Assembly (NCBI GenBank): GCA_963851095.1
Contig: CAWKOX010000006.1
Coordinates: forward strand, 62,001-126,000
Reading direction: 5' to 3'
DNA: 64,000 nucleotides
Source of the DNA: Oleispira sp963851095
GTDB lineage: Bacteria; Pseudomonadota; Gammaproteobacteria; Pseudomonadales; Oceanobacteraceae
Both the position numbers and the translations under genes were made by a program. A model generated the notes under the pieces. It was not told where the DNA came from, searched no databases, and was given only the letters and a program-made list of their open reading frames with translations. Positions 18,808 through 28,175 of the stretch are shown piece after piece; positions within the stretch are counted from its first letter, which is position 1; each line of letters begins with the position of its first letter.

Positions 18808-18845
18808 GTTAGACGTATAAAAGCGGGGGCTTTTATACGTCTAAC
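18808..18845. terminator. Long perfect hairpin after fleQ
   Basis: A 17-bp perfect inverted repeat (18808-18824 with 18829-18845) around a four-G loop, starting 50 bases past the fleQ stop. On the minus strand the bases after the stem are T-rich but not a clean T-run. It most likely ends fleQ transcription and separates it from fleSR. Confidence 0.65.
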
Positions 18846-18894
18846 TTTTCTGCTTCATATAAAGACATATGCAAAGGCAGACATAGACAGCTTA

Positions 18895-20358
18895 TTACGC
18901 CGTATCTTTTTCTTTGCGGCTTATATCGTACTTACGCATTTTTTCTACTAATGTCGTACGACGAATTTTTAACTTCTCAGCGGCTCGAGCAACGACACCC
19001 GTAGCGTCATCAAGCGCTTGCTGAATTAACGATTTTTCCAAATCATTAAGATATTCTTTTAAATCCAAACCATTAACCGGCAGCAGTGCTGGTGAGTCAA
19101 TTCCAACCAAACCGTTTTCTACTTGTGTTACATCGGCTAAAACTGGCGCTTGCATCATGCCATTCTCATCGGTTTCATCAACATGACGGAATTTCTTCGG
19201 TAATTCATTAACACCCACCACGCCATAAGGGTGAAGAATGGCTAATCGCTCTACCAAATTGGCGAGTTCGCGAACGTTACCATGCCATTCATGACTGCAT
19301 AGCGACATAATGGCCGCTGAGTTAAAGCGAATAGAACCTCGTTTCTCATATTCCATACGAGAAATTAATTCGTTTAATAATAAAGGTAAATCTTCAACTC
19401 GATCGCGTAATGCAGGCATTTCGATAGGAAAAACATTCAATCGGTAGTACAAATCTTCACGGAAGATTTCACCATCAATCATCTGCTCTAAATTTTTGTG
19501 GGTCGCAGCAATAATACGAACGTTGGTTTTCATGGTTTTAGTACCACCCACCCGCTCATACGTATGTTCTTGTAAAACACGCAATATCTTAACTTGCATG
19601 TTTAAAGGCATATCACCAATTTCGTCTAAGAAAAGTGTACCACCTTCGGCCATTTCAAAACGGCCTTGGCGTGTAGTAATCGCACCCGTGAACGCGCCTT
19701 TTTCATGGCCAAATAATTCACTTTCTAATAGTTCCGCAGGAATCGCACCACAGTTAACAGGAACAAATGGACCCGTTTTACGATTGGAATGATAATGCAG
19801 GTTACGAGCAACCACTTCTTTACCCGTACCCGATTCACCCGTAATCAATACGCTCACATCTTTATCAGCGACTTGCATAATAAGTTCACGAACGGTCTGA
19901 ATCTGTCGGCTAGTACCCACAAGGCTTCTAAACAACTGAACATCTCGACGCTCAGCGCGGCTACGATTGTGAGTGAACTGTTCACGATAAACTTGGCAAC
20001 GATGTAGGCTATCTAATAAGTTGTTGTAACTAGGTGGCATTTTGACATTGGCTAAAATCGCACGGCGTAAATTTTCTGGAACAGCGTCTGTAGATTCATC
20101 ACCAAAATACAAAATAGGTGCGCCATTATCCCAAGCGATAATATCTTCAACCATTTTAGACAGACTAATATTCGTACAACTGCCTAGAAGGACAGCCGAA
20201 ATATCATTGCGCTCAGTAATTTCCGCTTCTACTTGTTGACACCAAGTATCCGAATTCACTGTTATCGCTTCTTCCCCAAGAAAGTCTAAAACAACTTTAA
20301 GATCATGACTCCGCTGAATATCATCGTCAATCAACAGAACCTTAATTTCTCTCCACAT
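18895..20358 (-). CDS. fleQ: Master flagellar regulator FleQ (FlrA)
   Basis: A 487-aa enhancer-binding protein. The N-terminal FleQ domain is receiver-like (KVLLIDDD) but the position of the usual phospho-Asp is replaced (AVLLGSC), as in FleQ/FlrA. The AAA+ domain has Walker A GESGTGKE (174-181) and GAFTGA, and the C-terminus has a Fis-type helix-turn-helix (VVARAAEKLKIRRTTLVEKM). In relatives it starts the sigma-54 flagellar cascade and responds to c-di-GMP and FleN. No sigma-54 promoter is seen upstream, fitting sigma-70 expression. Confidence 0.95.
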   Translation of the reverse strand: MWREIKVLLIDDDIQRSHDLKVVLDFLGEEAITVNSDTWCQQVEAEITERNDISAVLLGSCTNISLSKMVEDIIAWDNGAPILYFGDESTDAVPENLRRAILANVKMPPSYNNLLDSLHRCQVYREQFTHNRSRAERRDVQLFRSLVGTSRQIQTVRELIMQVADKDVSVLITGESGTGKEVVARNLHYHSNRKTGPFVPVNCGAIPAELLESELFGHEKGAFTGAITTRQGRFEMAEGGTLFLDEIGDMPLNMQVKILRVLQEHTYERVGGTKTMKTNVRIIAATHKNLEQMIDGEIFREDLYYRLNVFPIEMPALRDRVEDLPLLLNELISRMEYEKRGSIRFNSAAIMSLCSHEWHGNVRELANLVERLAILHPYGVVGVNELPKKFRHVDETDENGMMQAPVLADVTQVENGLVGIDSPALLPVNGLDLKEYLNDLEKSLIQQALDDATGVVARAAEKLKIRRTTLVEKMRKYDISRKEKDTA

Positions 20359-20547
20359 GGGATATATGCCTTAATTTAAAATTTATTATCACTAGCATCC
20401 AAGCCAGGCCCCGCCATCATTTTGACTTTGCTGTTAATAGTAAAGTAGCTATTCACTGATAGGTCAAACTTCTGGCACTCATGTTTTTATAATTATAATT
20501 TATTTCTCTGTAGGCTTTTATAGCTGATTTTGACGCAAGATGACAAG

Positions 20548-20579
20548 CATCTTTAAGCCCTAAAGAGTGCTTAAAGATG
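20548..20579 (-). terminator. Hairpin downstream of fliS
   Basis: A perfect 11-bp inverted repeat, CATCTTTAAGC (20548-20558) and GCTTAAAGATG (20569-20579), starts 45 bases past the fliS stop. It has no T-run on the minus strand, so termination strength is uncertain. The remainder of the gap up to fleQ (20359-20547) shows no gene. Confidence 0.5.
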
Positions 20580-20623
20580 ATTATCATTAAAAAATCTGTT
20601 TTTTTACAGTATTTGATTAGTCT

Positions 20624-21079
20624 TTATACAGTCAAAGACTTTAGAGAAGACTCGCTGATATTAGCGCTTTTATTGACACTTTTGCTGGTTGAAGTTAGAT
20701 ACTCTTCACGAATACCATCCCAACCTGATTTTACTTCTAACAGTAACTTCATGACTTCATCAATCATTAATGTGTCATTTGCACTAGAAGCCTCTAATAA
20801 ACGACGATTCATATAGTCGTACAAACGTTCAAGGTTTGATGAAATTTCACCACCATGGTCATGATCAAGACTGGATTGTAAGGTCGCTATGATTTCCATT
20901 ACTCGGCCCAGCAACTTAGCTTTGCCTTCATAGTTTTTATCATCAATCATATTTTTAGCTTGTGACATCCGCGTCAGCGCACCTTCCATTAACATCTGAA
21001 TCAAACGATGTGGGTCAGCACCTTCTACTTCTGATGTCATACCGACTTGGCGGTATTGATTTGCACCTTTGCTATACAT
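20624..21079 (-). CDS. fliS: Flagellin export chaperone FliS
   Basis: A 151-aa chaperone that binds the flagellin C-terminus. The family start YSKGANQYRQVGMTSEVEGADPHRLI and the helices KAKLLGRVMEIIATLQSSLDHDHGG and LYDYMNRRLLEAS are clear. There is a short S/K-rich tail. Unlike most genomes it is separated from fliD by a divergent gene, and no fliT follows it. The ribosome site is GAGG at spacing 7. Confidence 0.94.
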   Translation of the reverse strand: MYSKGANQYRQVGMTSEVEGADPHRLIQMLMEGALTRMSQAKNMIDDKNYEGKAKLLGRVMEIIATLQSSLDHDHGGEISSNLERLYDYMNRRLLEASSANDTLMIDEVMKLLLEVKSGWDGIREEYLTSTSKSVNKSANISESSLKSLTV

Positions 21080-21114
21080 AACTCAGCCTCTTATTGATTC
21101 TTCTCTCCTTACTT

Positions 21115-21141
21115 ATGGCGGCCAGAGTTGGGAATACTTTA
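21115..21141 (-). promoter_or_regulatory. Possible sigma-28 promoter of fliS
   Basis: Read on the minus strand: TAAAGTAT, 11 bases, then GCCGCCAT. The -35 and spacing match FliA promoters; the -10 keeps GCCG but deviates in the second half. It sits about 36 bases before the fliS ATG. It is weaker than the other sigma-28 sites in this window. Confidence 0.45.
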
Positions 21142-21184
21142 ATAATTAATTTGCTTACTTATGAAGGAATCAACGGTAAATCGC

Positions 21185-21201
21185 TGCCGCTAAAAGCGGC
21201 A
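21185..21201. repeat. Short perfect hairpin between divergent fliS and methyltransferase
   Basis: TGCCGCT and AGCGGCA pair perfectly around a three-base loop. It has no T-run and lies between two divergent promoters, so it may be an operator or a boundary structure. No known motif is recognised. Confidence 0.35.
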
Positions 21202-21262
21202 ATCTACATATCCAGCACATAACAAAGACTCTAACCCATTGAAAGATATAACTTTAATTTAT

Positions 21263-21278
21263 TGGCATTAGGCTTGCT
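21263..21278 (+). promoter_or_regulatory. Sigma-54 promoter of the TPR-methyltransferase gene
   Basis: TGGCATTAGGCTTGCT fits the -24/-12 consensus with GG and GC exactly 10 bases apart. The predicted start near 21289 gives a leader of under 30 bases to the ATG at 21316. It resembles the other flagellar sigma-54 promoters in this window, and so places this gene in the flagellar regulon. Confidence 0.8.
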
Positions 21279-21315
21279 TAGTTTCATTCACTAGAAATAA
21301 ATTTGGTATTGAACC

Positions 21316-23421
21316 ATGAATCTTTTACACGCCTCTAATGCAAAAACGGCCCACCCAATTGACCTCGACGCTTATTCGCTATGGGTTCAAGAAGCCAGCT
21401 ATGACTTTGCAAAACTGCAAACGCCTGAAAATGACAGTACACAAAGTAATGGCCTATTGGATGCAACCCTGTATAAGGTTAAAAAAGCACTCGATATCAA
21501 TCCAACTGGGGTAAAAGGTTTAAACTTAGCCGCACGTATTGAGCTATTCCGCGACCAACCAAACCAAGCACAAACACTGATTAATCGTGCACTTAGTATA
21601 AGCCCTGATAGCCCTGCTGTTTTATACACAGCAGGTCATATTGCACTAACGCTAAGAGAGCTAGAGCAGGCCGAAAAATATCTTAACGCTTCGTTAAAGA
21701 TCTCTAAAGTCGCTACTCGCTCAGCTTCATTATTAGCCTATACTTATTTAGAGCAAGGAAAGTACGTACCCGCTTTTCAAATGTATCAAGAACTCATCAA
21801 AACCGAAGCGCACGATCCTTATATTCGGAATAAACTGTTCGAATCGGCATCTTATATCAACGCTGATTTTTATTCGGAAGAATTAGAAGCTAACGTATTG
21901 CGTTATTTAGAGTTTGAAAATGTCGATCATTCTTTATTAAGAAATTTAACAACGACATTACTGCATCATAAACTTCAAATTAACGAAGCAAGCACTCCAC
22001 TTTCATTCGACCAAATCGCTAGCGACCCGTTATTACTCAGTAGTTTAAAACGTTTTCATTTTTGTGATGCACTATTAGAACGATTATTCATTAGCCTTCG
22101 ACAAACAATGCTGTTTAATACCGTTCAAGATATGTCAATTCCTAGCAGCCATTTAAACCTCGCTCACGACATGGCGATACAAGCGCAATTCAACGAGTAT
22201 GTCTGGCCAATCACATCCAATGAAGAAAAAATAATTGAAAGCCTAGAACAACTGTTAATACAAATTACTGAAGAAACACAATGGCAGCTAGACGATATTG
22301 CACCGGCGGTGATTATACTGGCTCAGTACAAGGACTTATCGACTACAAGCATTGCAGCTGTACTTAATTCTGAAAACGTGCAAAAAACATTTGAATACAG
22401 CCCCCTAAAAGACATCATAGAGTACGCAATCAATACTCGTAACAAAGAAATCAAACTCGCTAAAAAACTGCCTTATTGGTCTAGCGTCGATTCGGATGAT
22501 AAAAATGCAATATCTCAGCGAGTCAAAAATCAATACGAAGACAACCCTTACCCTCGTTGGAAAGATATTGGATTTAATACCGCTAGCAGTTACCAAAGCG
22601 CCCTCCTCAAAAACTTTCCTGATTTAAATTTAAGTCATTGGCAAGGTAAGCAAAAGCTTAATGTTTTGGTCGCAGGCTGCGGTACTGGTCGACAAGCGAT
22701 TCGTCTTGCGAGCTACTTCAATGACTTAAACATTGTTGCCATTGATTTAAGTGGTCGCGCTTTAGCGTATGCAAAGCAACAGGCCGAAAAATATGGCGTG
22801 AATAATATTCAATTTATTCAAGCAGATATTTTAGAATTTAATAATTTTCCAATACTGTTTGATGTTATTGAATGCTCTGGGGTATTGCACCACATGGAGC
22901 ATCCAGAAGCGGGTTTAAAAAGTTTGAATAAACTGTTATCGCCTACCGGTGTTATGAAGATTGCACTCTATAGCCAATCAGCCCGCAAGCAAGTGATCAC
23001 GCTAAGAGATATTTTGGCCAAAAATAAACAACAAACTGGGGCTGATATCGATCAACGCCTATTACGCCAAGCCCTGCTAATGAATCAAATACCGGGCAAC
23101 TGGTCGGATATTGTTAATGCTCATGATTTTTATAGTATGAGTAATTGCCGCGATCTGATTTTTCATGAGCAAGAGCATCAGTTTACGCCACAAGGCATTG
23201 CTGATTTGCTGGCAAGCAATCAAATGGACTTTGTTGGTATGTTGCCGACGTCAGCGGCCTTAAGAGCATTCAAGCAACAGGTCGGTCACTTACACGGTAA
23301 TAACACCTTAGATAATTGGCATGCTGTTGAACAAGCACAACAGGATATTTTTGAGGGCATGTACCAATTTTATTGCCGTAAGCAATCGAACATCAAGTTT
23401 TTAAAACCTGATTTAATCTAG
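21316..23421 (+). CDS. TPR-repeat SAM-dependent methyltransferase, flagellar locus
   Basis: A 701-aa soluble protein. Residues about 45-200 are TPR helices (YKVKKALDINPTG, INRALSISPDSPAVLY, YLEQGKYVPAFQMYQELI). The middle is helical, and the motif YEDNPYPRW (407-415) precedes a class I methyltransferase fold with SAM motif VLVAGCGTGRQ (450-460), AIDLS and QADILEF (502-508). The substrate is unknown. It is the only plus-strand gene between fliS and fliD and has a sigma-54 promoter, so modification of flagellin or of another exported flagellar protein, or of a filament glycan, is a reasonable inference. The ribosome site is weak. It is not related in sequence features to FliB lysine methylase. 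Confidence 0.88.
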   Translation: MNLLHASNAKTAHPIDLDAYSLWVQEASYDFAKLQTPENDSTQSNGLLDATLYKVKKALDINPTGVKGLNLAARIELFRDQPNQAQTLINRALSISPDSPAVLYTAGHIALTLRELEQAEKYLNASLKISKVATRSASLLAYTYLEQGKYVPAFQMYQELIKTEAHDPYIRNKLFESASYINADFYSEELEANVLRYLEFENVDHSLLRNLTTTLLHHKLQINEASTPLSFDQIASDPLLLSSLKRFHFCDALLERLFISLRQTMLFNTVQDMSIPSSHLNLAHDMAIQAQFNEYVWPITSNEEKIIESLEQLLIQITEETQWQLDDIAPAVIILAQYKDLSTTSIAAVLNSENVQKTFEYSPLKDIIEYAINTRNKEIKLAKKLPYWSSVDSDDKNAISQRVKNQYEDNPYPRWKDIGFNTASSYQSALLKNFPDLNLSHWQGKQKLNVLVAGCGTGRQAIRLASYFNDLNIVAIDLSGRALAYAKQQAEKYGVNNIQFIQADILEFNNFPILFDVIECSGVLHHMEHPEAGLKSLNKLLSPTGVMKIALYSQSARKQVITLRDILAKNKQQTGADIDQRLLRQALLMNQIPGNWSDIVNAHDFYSMSNCRDLIFHEQEHQFTPQGIADLLASNQMDFVGMLPTSAALRAFKQQVGHLHGNNTLDNWHAVEQAQQDIFEGMYQFYCRKQSNIKFLKPDLI

Positions 23422-23469
23422 TTTAATACTCTCGATTCAATACCCTGACGCGACCCTTTATTTACCAGA

Positions 23470-23504
23470 AAAAAGGCCTTTGACTGATCATCAAAGGCCT
23501 TTTT
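23470..23504. terminator. Bidirectional intrinsic terminator
   Basis: A 14-bp stem (23470-23483 with 23491-23504), containing AAAGGCCTTTGA and its complement, has A-runs and T-runs on both sides. It sits between the convergent methyltransferase gene and fliD and can end both transcripts. Confidence 0.92.
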
Positions 23505-23568
23505 TATTGCTTTAACTTAAAAAACTATATCCGATAAATAAAGTTCTTTATTGTATTTTTATCTTCAG

Positions 23569-26500
23569 TTATTTCTTAGAATTATTCATTGCCTCAAATT
23601 GCTGAGTAATAAAGTCTGAGGTTGAATTTAATTTTGAAACGATCGCATCATTGTATAAAAACTGACTCTTCAGTCGCGCTTCCTGTGCAGACATTCGCGT
23701 ATCAAGTCGTTCTTTTTTCTCTTCTAATTTCAGCATTTCATTATCTAAAGCATTTTGTTTCGTGATAATCAATCCCGTCTTATTATCGAGTAACGATAAC
23801 AAATTAGCATTTAGTTGATCAGCAAAGCCCGAGATATACGTGACCGTGCCACGATCTCCTAGCGCGCCTCCTGTGATTTTCAATCGCACACCACTTGAGG
23901 GATCAATATTCCCTTCTTGGGCTTCACCCGTCTGGCCATCAGCTTGTCCGTTAATGAAACCAAAGATTGCAGAAGTTGGTCCAGGCACGTCGATCATTTT
24001 AACCGATGAGGTCGCCCCCGTAGAGCCTGAAATAATACCGAACTTTTGATAAGAAAAAGACGCAGGGTCGTTATCATATTCAACCTTAACTTCAATTCCC
24101 TCTTCAGTGAATGTCGGATCATCATTAATGGCTTTCTGCAATGCAGCAGCCAAACCTTCACCGCTATTGTAAGCTGCCGGTTGCGCTAAACTGATCGTCC
24201 TTTCAACACCATCAACTTCGATAGTAAACGAGTTATTAGTGGCGTTCAGGTTAACCTCGGCAGTGAAGTCCGCCGCGACATTTGCAATATAATACCCATT
24301 ACTGGCCTTTTTATTACCATCCGTCGCCGATAAATATTGGCCATTACCTTTCGCTTCAATACCATTAATCTTTCCTTCGATATTAGTACCTCGCGCAACC
24401 GCCGGTGAATAAATACTCGCGTCTTGCAAACCCATAAACGAAATCGCAGCCGCATCAATATCACTAAAAGAGACCTCAGTCGCATTGCCACCCACATTGA
24501 TTTTAAACGACCCTAAATCGGTGACAGGGTCGTATTTATATTCAACATCTGCTTCTAAGTCGTAACCATAACGACGAGTATCATCAAAACCGAAGGTATC
24601 ATAACCATTCGAAACGGTGCTGGCCGCTAAGCCCAAATCAGTTGACGCATTTGCATCGATATTTTTAACTTCAATGCTCGCACCCGAGCCATACGTCGCG
24701 GCGGTTCTTACGCCATTTTTAGCCAGAGTTTCAAAATATAAATTACCGCTGCCATCGAGCTTTGCAACCACATCCCCACTAGAAAACTGCCCACTGCCAA
24801 CCAAAGCCGTATCGACAGCCGCTTGCACAATACTCAAGGTAGACGTGGCATCATTGGTACCTGCTGTACCATCGCCGTTGACATCAACGTTAATATCAAC
24901 ACCATCAACGGCTAAGGTAAACGTTGCATTATCACCCACACCACTAAAGTCTATGCCCGTTGTGATATTAGTGACGGCAGAGCTGGTATCACTTATGGCA
25001 CCACGACCATCAGCGGTTACTTCAATGTATTCGTTATGACCTGTCGAAACCGACGAAAGCTTAACACCTGAACCATCCAAGCTTGCAGTAACAACCCCTG
25101 CGCCATAAGCCGAATCTAACGCTGTTTGAATGTTCACAATATTATCGGGATCATTACCATCAACTATAATTTCTTTTTCGACTCCCGACACATTCAACAT
25201 AAAGCCAGAATTACTGATAGAAAAATCGATAGGCGCACTAACATCCCGCGTTCCGGTATTACTCACGCCACCTTTGGTTATTCCTGCAAACGCCGGATCT
25301 ATAGCCAAAGCATCGTCCATGGCCAATTCAATCGCGGCCGCTAAATCAGCACCGCTTAAATAAGTGCCTGCAGGCACACTAACCTTTGTGGTTGTGCCGA
25401 TGCCGTCGACTGCCATATTAAACTCAGTAGCCGCTGCAAAGGTTAAACCAGGATCATCCCCATTGGTCTGTACACCTTGATTCGCTTTTAAACCCAACGC
25501 CGTATCACTACTGGTACTACCAACACTGGTAATTTCAACCTGTTCACTGCTGCCCAAAGCCGACGTGGTAAACGTGAGATAGCCATTATCATCAAAATCA
25601 GCAATAACATCGCCGTTTAAAGCTGTCGCATCAATCGCGGTTTGAATTGCTTGCAGAGTATCTTTACGATTACCAATATCACTATCACCGTTTAAATCAT
25701 TACCCGCCGCATTCAAATTCACCGTAACGGCAACAGGGCCACCACCAATGTCCAAAGAAAATGACGCATTGTTCGCGGCAAAATTAATACCACTACTTTC
25801 TAAAACCGCACGCGAACCCGGCTGGGTCGTAGAGCCTTTTCCTAAAAATGCATCACTGTTCAGTGTGGTTAACGCAACCGCATCAAACGCACCTTTACCC
25901 GTGGTATTAAACCCTAACGTATTGGCCGTATTTGAATCGGTACTGGTAAAAGAAACTTGTGACTCGGCGCCGTATTTATTAGACGTTATTGAAAAGTTTT
26001 TATCGGTAGCGCTGTAGCTGGTCGACACCGCATAAGACAGTTTCTTAAGCGCATCATTACTGTTTATTTGAAAACTGATTTGTTTCGCGAGCTCTTCACC
26101 CGTTGCATAACTCCCTTGCGTTAATTCAATCGCAGCAGTGGTGCCATTTATATTAATGCTAAAATTATTGTTGTTGCCATCGATAACAACAGGGCTAGAA
26201 AAATCTAAACCCGCAACACTCCCACCCGAATAGATTGCTTGAGTAGCAAGCTGAGTCACTTCGATACCATACGTTCCTGGCTTCGTATTAATCGAGTCAT
26301 TTACATAGCGAATTTGTGAATCGGTTGCCTCACCACTTTTAGACATAATACTAACAACGGAATCACGCTCTTCTCGTATCGCTTGTGAAAAAACAGCAGG
26401 ATCAAATTCTAAAAGATAATCGTTGTTTCTATCGGTATTAACACCCAGCTCGGTTAACGAGCGATATTTAGTACCCGATATTCCAGCGATAGGCTGGCTG

Positions 26501-27528
26501 ATCATTGAACGAACTTGTGACTGAATGCCCCGTATTGTCGAGTCACCTAATAATAAACCTGCTTGATCATTTTCTGAATTGTACGAGGTTAGATCGTCAG
26601 AGAATTTTTTAAATTCATTATAGGCATTAACAAAGTCCTGAATTTTTTCTTGAATGCCTGCAGTATCGGGCGCAACCACAATTGAAATAGGCTTACCGAC
26701 ATCTGCCGATAACAAATTTAAGGTAACCCCAGGAACAACTTCTTCAATTCTATTTGATTCACGGGTAATGGTTAGGCCATTGGCTTTCAATAATGCATCT
26801 TCACCTTGTGCCGTTTCTGACATAGTGCCAGCGCCGGTTTGCACTTCATTATAAGCAATAGACGATAAACCTGATGTTGCAGTGCCACCTAAATCATCCT
26901 TGGTCATAATGCGCATGGCATTATTTTCACCGGTTTCTTCAGAGGTAATGACTAAGCGATAACCAGAACCATCGTTAATAATGGATGCCTTTGCACCAAT
27001 ATCGGCATTATTAATTGCTTCTCGAATACCACTTAACGTTTTATTCGAATCATCAATGGTTATCGGCGGGCCGCCTTTAGTAGGGTCGACATCCTGGCTT
27101 AAAAAGCCACCCGTACCATCGTAAGTAATTTCACCAAAGGTGATTTGAATTTCACCCGTACCAATAATTTCATCAATACTACTATAGGCATCAGTAACCA
27201 CACTGTGTGCTTTTGCCGTATTCAATACTTCAACACTGTAGGTGCCTGGTTCGGCTAAAATGGACGCTTCCGTCGTTAAGATAGATTCATCAGACGATGT
27301 CGCTGTAGTAGAACCCGACGTAGACGGTAAAGACAGTGCGCTGGTAGCTACTTGCAAAGTAGACGCTAGAGATTTAATTTCACCATAGGCGGTAATGCGG
27401 GCATCGATAAGTGTTTCTTCACGCTCAAAACGCGTATCTGCCGCTTCTCGCTCAGCACCGACAATCTTGTCGACCAAGTCATTGGTTAAAACTCCTGAGC
27501 CTAACCCTAATGATTCAATAGCAGCCAT
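23569..27528 (-). CDS. fliD: Giant flagellar cap protein FliD (HAP2)
   Basis: The cap folds and places flagellin at the filament tip. The N-terminus (LGLGSGVLTNDLVDKIVGAEREA) and the C-terminal coiled coil (about 1240-1319, NALDNEMLKLEEKKERLDTRM) are normal FliD. The protein has 1319 aa where about 450-700 is usual. The extra length (about 430-1200) consists of at least five related segments, for example about 446-542, 578-683, 765-850, 855-972 and 1086-1195. Each has an F-x-(I/L)-x-(V/I)-(D/G)G strand, a helix with (A/I)(I/L)xxA(I/L)(N/D), and a closing (L/F)G(L/F). The ribosome site GGAGG is strong, and a sigma-28 promoter precedes the gene. Confidence 0.95.
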   Translation of the reverse strand: MAAIESLGLGSGVLTNDLVDKIVGAEREAADTRFEREETLIDARITAYGEIKSLASTLQVATSALSLPSTSGSTTATSSDESILTTEASILAEPGTYSVEVLNTAKAHSVVTDAYSSIDEIIGTGEIQITFGEITYDGTGGFLSQDVDPTKGGPPITIDDSNKTLSGIREAINNADIGAKASIINDGSGYRLVITSEETGENNAMRIMTKDDLGGTATSGLSSIAYNEVQTGAGTMSETAQGEDALLKANGLTITRESNRIEEVVPGVTLNLLSADVGKPISIVVAPDTAGIQEKIQDFVNAYNEFKKFSDDLTSYNSENDQAGLLLGDSTIRGIQSQVRSMISQPIAGISGTKYRSLTELGVNTDRNNDYLLEFDPAVFSQAIREERDSVVSIMSKSGEATDSQIRYVNDSINTKPGTYGIEVTQLATQAIYSGGSVAGLDFSSPVVIDGNNNNFSININGTTAAIELTQGSYATGEELAKQISFQINSNDALKKLSYAVSTSYSATDKNFSITSNKYGAESQVSFTSTDSNTANTLGFNTTGKGAFDAVALTTLNSDAFLGKGSTTQPGSRAVLESSGINFAANNASFSLDIGGGPVAVTVNLNAAGNDLNGDSDIGNRKDTLQAIQTAIDATALNGDVIADFDDNGYLTFTTSALGSSEQVEITSVGSTSSDTALGLKANQGVQTNGDDPGLTFAAATEFNMAVDGIGTTTKVSVPAGTYLSGADLAAAIELAMDDALAIDPAFAGITKGGVSNTGTRDVSAPIDFSISNSGFMLNVSGVEKEIIVDGNDPDNIVNIQTALDSAYGAGVVTASLDGSGVKLSSVSTGHNEYIEVTADGRGAISDTSSAVTNITTGIDFSGVGDNATFTLAVDGVDINVDVNGDGTAGTNDATSTLSIVQAAVDTALVGSGQFSSGDVVAKLDGSGNLYFETLAKNGVRTAATYGSGASIEVKNIDANASTDLGLAASTVSNGYDTFGFDDTRRYGYDLEADVEYKYDPVTDLGSFKINVGGNATEVSFSDIDAAAISFMGLQDASIYSPAVARGTNIEGKINGIEAKGNGQYLSATDGNKKASNGYYIANVAADFTAEVNLNATNNSFTIEVDGVERTISLAQPAAYNSGEGLAAALQKAINDDPTFTEEGIEVKVEYDNDPASFSYQKFGIISGSTGATSSVKMIDVPGPTSAIFGFINGQADGQTGEAQEGNIDPSSGVRLKITGGALGDRGTVTYISGFADQLNANLLSLLDNKTGLIITKQNALDNEMLKLEEKKERLDTRMSAQEARLKSQFLYNDAIVSKLNSTSDFITQQFEAMNNSKK

Positions 27529-27573
27529 GGCCTGCCTCCAGTATCTTGTAAACCGCGCTTTTAGCTTAAACGC

Positions 27574-27612
27574 AAAAACCCCAGTACTAACCTTATCGGC
27601 CAGTCTGGGGTT
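27574..27612 (-). terminator. Intrinsic terminator after flaG, overlapping the fliD promoter
   Basis: On the minus strand an arm AACCCCAG (27605-27612) pairs with CTGGGGTT (27577-27584), extended by ACT/AGT around one bulged base, followed by further Ts. The loop contains the -10 box of the fliD promoter. It would stop readthrough from the flagellin/flaG side while leaving fliD under its own start. Confidence 0.72.
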
Positions 27613-27619
27613 ATTTTTA
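27593..27619 (-). promoter_or_regulatory. Sigma-28 (FliA) promoter of fliD
   Basis: Read on the minus strand: TAAAAATA, 11 bases, then GCCGATAA. The -10 is a perfect match to the FliA consensus and the spacing is exact. The predicted start near 27586 lies inside the 3' arm of the terminator hairpin, so the fliD transcript lacks the 5' arm and escapes it. The leader is about 58 bases. Confidence 0.85.
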
Positions 27620-27668
27620 GCTGCTTTGTTAAATTAGTGGCTTAAGTTTTACTAAATAGTTCTTAATG

Positions 27669-28070
27669 TCACACTTGTGCGCTAAACAATAACGATGGTT
27701 CATCATCATTCAAGTTTTGCGCCAACTCCAAAGCTAATTCGTTAGGAATCTGACGAATCAATTCTGAAGATGCTTTATCAAACACCTTAATCACTGTTTT
27801 ACCGCTGTCTTCATCCATTTGAAAGTCTAGTGTACGTTCGGTCGATTGCACATATTCATTCAATTTAGAAACAGCATCTTTAACTTGTTCATCACTGATA
27901 GCAGAAATTGCTTTCACATTAAGTGGCAAGTCTTTGCCACCCTCTACCTTACCAACGGCTGAAGCTTGCTCTTTTCCATAAGCACCTGCAGCAGAGGATG
28001 ATGAAAGCGGCTTTGCGTTTTGTTGAACGAGCGAAACGCGGTCGCTCATAGTTGCTTTCATATCATTCAT
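27669..28070 (-). CDS. flaG: FlaG-family protein
   Basis: A 133-aa protein with the FlaG signature in its C-terminal half (AVSKLNEYVQSTERTLDFQ, GKTVIKVFD, ELIRQIPNE). FlaG affects filament length in several genera. It sits between flagellin and fliD, as in Vibrio and Pseudomonas. The ribosome site GAGG is good. No promoter of its own is seen in the 105-base gap after flagellin, so readthrough from the flagellin promoter is likely. Confidence 0.92.
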   Translation of the reverse strand: MNDMKATMSDRVSLVQQNAKPLSSSSAAGAYGKEQASAVGKVEGGKDLPLNVKAISAISDEQVKDAVSKLNEYVQSTERTLDFQMDEDSGKTVIKVFDKASSELIRQIPNELALELAQNLNDDEPSLLFSAQV

Positions 28071-28175
28071 AAATCACCTCAATGGCTTAGATTCATAATC
28101 TCTAAAGGGGTGAAACTCTCCCCCTGCTCAATAGTTTCATTAAAACAGTGGAAGAGTTTCGTTAAGTCTTACGAC

